5,082 nucleotides of DNA from Myxococcales bacterium (GTDB lineage: Bacteria > Myxococcota > Myxococcia > Myxococcales > Myxococcaceae): assembly GCA_003153055.1 (NCBI GenBank), contig PMBV01000148.1, positions 1 through 5,082 of the forward strand, given 5' to 3'. The notes below the pieces were generated by a model. It did not search any database. It saw only the letters and a program-made list of their open reading frames with translations, and was not told where the DNA came from. Position numbers and translations under genes: made by a program. This document shows positions 1 to 3,612 of the stretch, piece after piece (position 1 is the stretch's first letter; each line of letters begins with the position of its first letter).

Positions 1-133
1 TCTGAGGGGGATTTCTTCTTTCCCTCACCGATCGTGCTCAGGATCGCCGCGATCTCCATCGCGCAGCGAGAGCACTCTCACGTGGTCCGTCCGTGCGACG
101 TCTAAACCCAGCGGGAGTTCAAGGCTACGCTGC

Positions 134-469
134 CTACTTTGGCTCCTTGTAGTCAGGATCCATCCATCGAATCGGGTCCATCGCCCTCAGGGCGTCCAAC
201 CATGTCGGTGCCCGGCCGGCGTCCACGTCCGCCTGGGCATCTACGAGCATATTCAACATCTCGTCCATTGTTTGCGCATGGATCCACCATGTGGCGCGAC
301 CTGGCTCGGGCCTCACAGATGTCTCGTAGCCCGAGTCGAAGTTGAGCCCGAGACGATATTCATAGCGCCGAGTGGCGTCAGCCCACGTTCCTCGGAGGCC
401 CCAGTCGGTTCGTTCAACATCGATCCCGCGTTCCCGCAACCAATTCTCTCCCTCGAGAAGCGTGCGCAT
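134..469 (-). CDS. Putative immunity protein for the adjacent ART-like Rhs tip (111 aa, unrecognised family)
   Basis: A 111-aa soluble protein starting at the ATG at 469-467, six bases after the stop codon of the Rhs-tip gene. An AAGGAG Shine-Dalgarno lies at 484-479, about nine bases before the ATG and running into the upstream stop codon, so translation of the two genes is probably coupled. I do not recognise the family. It has no signal peptide and no membrane segment, is net acidic, and is rich in tryptophan (seven W, including a WWIH motif near residue 61). The middle looks like beta strands (RRYEYRLGLNFDSGYETSV) followed by a helix (TMDEMLNMLVDAQADV). In polymorphic toxin loci the small gene directly after the toxin tip almost always encodes the neutralising partner, so immunity to the toxin at 476-1873 is the inferred role, acting in the cytoplasm of the producer. 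It is not an obvious DUF3791, the partner of some DUF3990 proteins. The gene is real with good confidence; the role rests on position alone. Confidence 0.75.
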   Translation of the reverse strand: MRTLLEGENWLRERGIDVERTDWGLRGTWADATRRYEYRLGLNFDSGYETSVRPEPGRATWWIHAQTMDEMLNMLVDAQADVDAGRAPTWLDALRAMDPIRWMDPDYKEPK

Positions 470-475
470 CTCTCG

Positions 476-1873
476 CTACTCCTTGTCCTTGATCGGCACT
501 ATTCTTGGATTGCTCGCGTCAAAGACGCAGGCCGCCGCATTAGTACAGACTGCAATCTGATGACCTCGCCCCCTGACCGGGGCACTGGACATGGGTTTCG
601 CGGCATCGCGCGGATTGATAGCGAAAGGCCCTTCAACGTAATCGAAGGGATGATGCTCCGGCCCGCCTGTTTCACTACGGCTCGCGCGTACGAAATCCTG
701 CCAAGTAGTGTCAGTATTGGTGAAAGTTTTGCCTTCAAGCGACTGAAGGGCTGCGTCGTCCACCTCGTAGCGAACAAGTGCCGGTTGAGTGCCGGGACGT
801 TCTCGGGCTCGCTCGACCGCGAGACGGCTTGCCTGCTCTTCATTCTTGGTCAGATAGAACGAGGGCTGACCGGTGGCATCAAAGTCCTGGCCTCCTCGAC
901 CTCGACTGAGATCAATCTTCCGCGCAACACTCGGCGCCACGTCATCTGTCGTCGCGTGGAAATAGACGGTCTTAGTGCCCGCTTCGCTTGCCTCAACGAC
1001 AACTTGCTCGCTTGCACCCGAGCCCGCCGACGACATGTGCACCGCGACCGAGGGGCTCTCCACCGTCGTTGCGATCGCGCGGTCTGTCGCACGTGCGACT
1101 TCTCGCTCGGCTTGGCGAAGCAGTGGTCCGGACACGGGTGCGAGTGTGTTTCCCTCATCAGAGAGAGTGATGATGTTGTCGGTGAAGCGCGCCAGCGCGC
1201 CACTCGCTGCATAGAGCGCTGCTCGCAGCCCAGAACGAGCCAGTAGAGTGCGACCAATAGTGGTCGTGGCCTCGACGAGCGGCCCAGCAGTCCCCTCCCA
1301 GGCTGCGGCCACGGCCCCAGATTCAACAGCGAGAACGGCGGTTGCCGCGGCGAATGGCGCCGCGAGTGCGGCGAGAATTGCATGCCCCGCGCGCTGGGAA
1401 CTGCAGGCGGCTTGGTCGCCGGATGAGCAGGCATTCTGCTCCGCCGCATTGGCAGCAGCCAACGCCGCGTATTGCTCTTCCCGCGTCGCTTCGCTCGGGT
1501 CGTGGCCGTCGAAGTCGATGTACCGCAGCGGGTTGGTGTGGGCGTAGGCGAAGCGGTGCAGACTGGGCGCGTCGTTGAGTGTGCCTTCGACGGAGTCTCT
1601 GGAGAGGAAAATTCCTGAGCCCACCGCACTCCCCCACCCCTCGCCCGCGTAAGGACTCGTCCCCCTTCCGTTTTCTCCTCTCAAAACGGCACGCGCGTTC
1701 AGCCCCGAAAAATTTCCCGATGGGGCCCACTGCGCTTTTCGCCCCTCGCCCTCGCGCGTGAGGAAGCCGTCGCTGCGCACCTCGAGGCCGTCGTCGGCGA
1801 GTCGGCTGGCCGTCGTCGTCGCGCTCGCCGCGGTGGCGAGCATCATCAGCGTGAGGGCCAGCGTCCGCTTCAC
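476..1873 (-). CDS. Orphan Rhs tip with DUF3990/ADP-ribosyltransferase-like C-terminal toxin domain
   Basis: The frame is open from GTG 1933, but I prefer GTG 1873-1871, which gives 465 aa and a clean signal peptide (VKRTLALTLMMLATAASA, then TT). There is no good Shine-Dalgarno at any candidate start. Layout from that start: signal peptide 1-18; a stretch to about 86 with no Rhs similarity that looks like fused or formerly intergenic sequence; the last Rhs-core motif 88-124 (IFLSRDSVEG...HRFAYAHTNPLRYIDFDG); an Ala-rich hydrophobic pretoxin region 125-300; and the toxin domain 301-460. The toxin domain has YFHAT (304-308), DLSRGRGGQDFD (321-332), SFYLT (338-342), DYVEGPFA (411-418) and GHQIAV (437-442). 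These follow the order of DUF3990/ART-like domains (HGT, DFG-GFYLT, D-V-GP-A, Q), which would modify a target with NAD. This is recognised by eye. Missing upstream YD repeats mark it as a displaced tip, not a full Rhs protein. It may be silent, or expressed as a Sec-exported toxin. The immunity candidate follows at 134-469. Confidence 0.7.
   Translation of the reverse strand: MKRTLALTLMMLATAASATTTASRLADDGLEVRSDGFLTREGEGRKAQWAPSGNFSGLNARAVLRGENGRGTSPYAGEGWGSAVGSGIFLSRDSVEGTLNDAPSLHRFAYAHTNPLRYIDFDGHDPSEATREEQYAALAAANAAEQNACSSGDQAACSSQRAGHAILAALAAPFAAATAVLAVESGAVAAAWEGTAGPLVEATTTIGRTLLARSGLRAALYAASGALARFTDNIITLSDEGNTLAPVSGPLLRQAEREVARATDRAIATTVESPSVAVHMSSAGSGASEQVVVEASEAGTKTVYFHATTDDVAPSVARKIDLSRGRGGQDFDATGQPSFYLTKNEEQASRLAVERARERPGTQPALVRYEVDDAALQSLEGKTFTNTDTTWQDFVRASRSETGGPEHHPFDYVEGPFAINPRDAAKPMSSAPVRGRGHQIAVCTNAAACVFDASNPRIVPIKDKE
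1520..1609 (-). repeat. Rhs core/tip junction repeat, copy 1 (orphan tip)
   Basis: This 90-bp stretch aligns without gaps to 4735-4824; I count about 77 identical positions. It encodes the final conserved Rhs-core segment (LSRDSVEG, HRFAYAH, NPLRY) in both genes. Similarity stops sharply on the upstream side of the orphan gene at the FLSRD motif and on the downstream side at the start of the toxin tip. A short shared block at the core/tip border is what Rhs loci use for tip exchange by homologous recombination. Confidence 0.85.
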
Positions 1874-1883
1874 GTCGCGGACT

Positions 1884-2057
1884 CTATGCGAGGTCGCCAC
1901 CATCATCGAGGTGGAGCTCGAGCTCGTTGTCACCGCGATGGTGAAGCTGGGAAGGGGGCGCGGGGGAAGGGCTTCCGCTGCGCCCTGGACCGAGGGCTTG
2001 CACCAGGGCCAGGAAGTCGTGGAGGAGCAAGCCCTCGGCCAGTGCTTCGCTCTTCAC
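1884..2057 (-). CDS. Doubtful small ORF or gene remnant upstream of the orphan tip (57 aa)
   Basis: An open frame from GTG 2057 to TAG 1884 gives 57 aa (VKSEALAEGLLLHDFLALVQ... to ...NELELHLDDGGDLA) and ends ten bases before the preferred GTG of the orphan Rhs tip. Its amino-acid composition is more protein-like than the other frames here, with an amphipathic helix-like start and an acidic end. There is no Shine-Dalgarno before the GTG, and the frame runs further upstream as low-complexity Arg/Pro/Ala sequence. It could be the 3' end of a decayed gene, a short leader ORF, or chance. If it is coding, the Rhs frame between 1933 and 1884 is a shadow, which supports starting the Rhs tip at 1873. 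Confidence 0.22.
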   Translation of the reverse strand: MKSEALAEGLLLHDFLALVQALGPGRSGSPSPAPPSQLHHRGDNELELHLDDGGDLA

Positions 2058-2139
2058 GGCCGCCGCTGGAGCGCGGCTCTTCCCATTCGACTCGGCCGGG
2101 CCTTGAGCCGGCCCTCGTCGCTTCGCGCTTCGTCTCAAG

Positions 2140-2180
2140 GCGGCGCGTCCTTCGACCCGCGCCGTCGAAGGGCGCGCCGC
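2140..2180. repeat. Strong inverted repeat (17-bp stem, 7-nt loop)
   Basis: Left arm 2140-2156, loop CCGCGCC 2157-2163, right arm 2164-2180. Sixteen of 17 positions pair as Watson-Crick and the remaining one (T2148 with G2172) can pair as a wobble on the plus strand. No T-run follows on either strand, so it is not a canonical intrinsic terminator. It could be a structured RNA element, a REP-like palindrome or a relic of a mobile element. Confidence 0.75.
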
Positions 2181-2281
2181 AGGTGGTGACGGCCGGCTGC
2201 TTGCGCGCCGCCTCGTCCCCCGCCCGCCCCGAAGTACACATAGACGGCCGGCCACGAAGTCGCGCAGGGACGTGCCGCTCG

Positions 2282-2366
2282 CCCCCCGCCTGGGTGCCCC
2301 CTCTGGACTCCCCCTCCTAGGCGCCCCCCACTCCAAGGAATCCCCAAAGGGGGGCACCATCCCCCC
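2282..2366. other. Regular C-tract array (G-runs on the minus strand)
   Basis: C-runs lie at 2282-2287, 2297-2301, 2310-2314, 2324-2329, 2342-2345 and 2361-2366. The first four are separated by 9, 8 and 9 bases, so the minus strand carries four runs of five or six G with near-equal spacers, a possible long-loop quadruplex. G-run 2349-2354 can pair with three different C-runs: 2323-2329 (7 bp when extended to GCCCCCC/GGGGGGC), 2342-2345, or 2361-2366 (loop CACCAT). These structures exclude one another. Function unknown. Confidence 0.5.
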
Positions 2367-2523
2367 ACGCCTCTCAAGCGCCTCCCGGCGCGCGGCGTGG
2401 GGCCCCTGGAGGGTTTCGCGTGGGCCAAGGGCCCTGGCCCAGCCTTCGGCGCACGCCCTGTGCTTTGGTAGTCCTTGCGGAGTGACTCACTGGCCGGCCT
2501 CCAGGAACACGTCAAGCGGGTTG

Positions 2524-2551
2524 TTGATTCGCCAAACGGATTCGTTAATAG
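2524..2551 (+). promoter_or_regulatory. Possible promoter of the XRE operon
   Basis: A small AT-rich island in otherwise GC-rich DNA contains TTGATT (2524-2529) and TAATAG (2546-2551) with a 16-base spacer, roughly sigma70-like, about 70 bases upstream of the XRE start. The spacer includes the short inverted repeat AACG-GATT-CGTT (2536-2547), which could be part of an operator for the repressor. The match is weak and the start of transcription is unknown. Confidence 0.3.
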
Positions 2552-2618
2552 TCGCACTGCGCATGTGTCCGCAAGAAGGATTCTCGGAGTCGCGAGTAGA
2601 AGGGAGGCGATTCACAAG

Positions 2619-3026
2619 ATGGAGGCGATGGCTCTCATGCAAGACGACAAGCTTCGCGCGGCCTTCGGGGCGCGACTGAAGGAACTGCGAAAGCAGCGCG
2701 AGTGGACCCAGAAGGAGTTGGCCTCCAAGCTCGGGGTGCGTTTCTCCCACCTCAACAAGTACGAGGGCGGATGGCACATTCCCCCCGCGGACAAGCTGGT
2801 CCAGATGGCCGAAACGCTCGACGTCACCATCGACTACCTGCTGACCGGGGATGGGGCCGAGGAGAAGCCGCTGCACAACACCCGGCTCCTCGAGCGCTTC
2901 AGGGCCCTCGAGGCTGCCTCTCAGGAAGACAGGGAGACGGTCATCAAGCTCATCGATGCGCTCATCGTCCGCCACCGCGTTGAGTCCGCCGGTCGCCCCG
3001 TCGGCCGCAGAAAGGCCGGAGCATGA
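2619..3026 (+). CDS. XRE/HTH_3-family transcriptional regulator (135 aa)
   Basis: A DNA-binding regulator of the lambda-repressor-like (XRE, HTH_3) family. The frame is open from 2475, but ATG 2619 is preferred because AAGGGAGG lies at 2600-2607 upstream; ATG 2637 (GGAGG at 2621-2625) is an alternative. HTH domain at residues 15-78: RLKELRKQREWTQKELASKLGV, recognition helix around RFSHLNKYEGG, then PPADKLVQMAETLDVTIDYLLTGD, the typical end of this domain. After a short linker comes a helical tail (LLERFRALEA...EDRETVIKLIDALI, about 89-117), common in this subgroup and probably used for dimerisation. It has no signal peptide or metal site. It is the first gene of a plus-strand operon; its TGA overlaps the ATG of the next gene (ATGA, 3023-3026). 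It probably represses its own operon, perhaps also the divergent region to the left, but no clear operator is visible. Confidence 0.93.
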   Translation: MEAMALMQDDKLRAAFGARLKELRKQREWTQKELASKLGVRFSHLNKYEGGWHIPPADKLVQMAETLDVTIDYLLTGDGAEEKPLHNTRLLERFRALEAASQEDRETVIKLIDALIVRHRVESAGRPVGRRKAGA

Positions 3027-3187
3027 GCACGAGCGAACTGTGGGACGCCGTCACCTGCGAGCGCTCGTGGTTTTGGCCTCGCTGGCCGCGCCAGCACGGA
3101 CAGGGCACGAAGAAGTCTGGGCGGCTGAGCCCTCAGGCCTCGCAAGCCGGAGCATCACTCTTCAACGTTCATCCCGGTGACCAATGA
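3023..3187 (+). CDS. Small protein of the XRE operon (54 aa, unknown function)
   Basis: This short frame runs ATG 3023 to TGA 3187 and is tied to both neighbours: its ATG overlaps the XRE stop as ATGA, and its own TGA overlaps the start of the next gene as ATGA (3184-3187). A Shine-Dalgarno-like AAAGG lies at 3011-3015, seven bases before the start. The 54-aa product begins MSTSELWDAVTCERSWFWPR and continues as a basic, Pro/Gln/Ser-rich, probably disordered tail. It has three tryptophans between residues 16 and 21, one cysteine, and no membrane segment. I do not recognise it. Exact overlap at both ends is the main argument that it is translated; at minimum it would carry ribosomes from the regulator to the 137-aa gene. 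Confidence 0.6.
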   Translation: MSTSELWDAVTCERSWFWPRWPRQHGQGTKKSGRLSPQASQAGASLFNVHPGDQ

Positions 3188-3597
3188 CTTCTGCAAACCT
3201 CGTCTCTCTCCGTGAGGGCTCCCTGCAGGGCGGTCCTCTGTTTGAGTTTCCTCGAGATGCACTGAAGCAGTACTTCACGGACCTTTTCGCCAAGGCGCCG
3301 CACATACGCGAGCGGGCAGCCGAGAAGAAGTCCCTCTCGTTGCTCGAAGCGGAGCCTCCGCTCTCAGAGATCCTCTGGAAGGACGCTTGGCCTCTAAAAT
3401 TTGCGGTAGCCGCCCTCATCGAGCATGCCGAGGGTCGGGTGTACTGCCCAGCATGCGCACAATGGTTCGCCACGAGCGCGCTGGCTTGTAAGATCGAGAC
3501 CAGCGCCAACACGGGCGCACTCACGGGCGGTCATGGACGAGGCTTCTATTGCCCCAGTGGCCATCTCGTTCACATGGTGTGGGACCTGCGCGCCTGA
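3184..3597 (+). CDS. Hypothetical protein with C-terminal zinc-ribbon-like cluster (137 aa)
   Basis: Third gene of the plus-strand operon, starting at ATG 3184 inside the stop of the 54-aa gene; only a weak GGTGA precedes it, so translation is probably coupled. The N-terminal half (about 20-85) looks helical (ALKQYFTDLFAKAPHIRERA; LKFAVAALIEHAEG). The C-terminal part has CPAC at 88-91, a further Cys at 102 and CPSGH at 123-127, a spacing that suggests a zinc-ribbon-like site with ligands C88, C91, C123 and C102 or H127. It has no signal peptide. I do not recognise the family. It converges on the Rhs zincin gene with only 15 bp between the stop codons (3597 and 3613). It could bind nucleic acid or protein with the XRE repressor, or conceivably act as antitoxin to the neighbouring tip; the opposite strand makes the latter unusual. 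Confidence 0.8.
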   Translation: MTSANLVSLREGSLQGGPLFEFPRDALKQYFTDLFAKAPHIRERAAEKKSLSLLEAEPPLSEILWKDAWPLKFAVAALIEHAEGRVYCPACAQWFATSALACKIETSANTGALTGGHGRGFYCPSGHLVHMVWDLRA

Positions 3598-3612
3598 GCC
3601 AACCGGCGTCTA

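Larger units (their letters stand above)
1934..2470. other. GC-rich stretch without a convincing gene
   Basis: Several long frames are open here on both strands, but their translations are Arg/Pro/Gly/Ala-rich, lack start signals and overlap one another, as expected from very GC-rich non-coding DNA. Structures seen: a hairpin with GGCCGG arms at 2094-2113; a long hairpin at 2140-2180; a 10-bp direct repeat GACGGCCGGC at 2188-2197 and 2243-2252, the second extending into a GGCCGGCC palindrome; and C-tracts from 2282 to 2366. The minus strand of the left part may hold a short gene remnant (1884-2057). No insertion-sequence ends or transposase fragments are visible. Confidence 0.6.

Noticed and set aside
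1..133. Start of a further minus-strand gene (ATG at 59-57, MEIAAILSTIGEG...)
   Set aside because: Only 19 codons are visible, there is no Shine-Dalgarno and no recognisable protein. The 133 bases hold no feature I can support.
272..1246. 324-codon open frame on the plus strand
   Set aside because: It lies antisense to the orphan Rhs tip and its immunity gene; the translation is Arg/Cys/Ser-rich with no domain, while the minus frame has clear Rhs motifs.
1914..1925. Perfect 12-bp palindrome GAGCTCGAGCTC as an operator
   Set aside because: It is a doubled GAGCTC hexamer, which also arises as Glu-Leu codons of the doubtful ORF; no second site or promoter context supports a regulatory role.
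1886..2557. Several overlapping open frames of 100-160 codons on both strands
   Set aside because: Low-complexity Arg/Pro/Gly-rich products without start signals; typical of GC-rich non-coding DNA. Only the 1884-2057 part was kept, as doubtful.
3162..3524. 120-codon minus-strand frame that could have been the missing immunity gene of the zincin tip
   Set aside because: It is fully antisense to the better-supported 137-aa zinc-ribbon gene; the composition is Ser/Arg/Ala-rich, there is no convincing start signal, and it begins about 90 bases after the Rhs stop.
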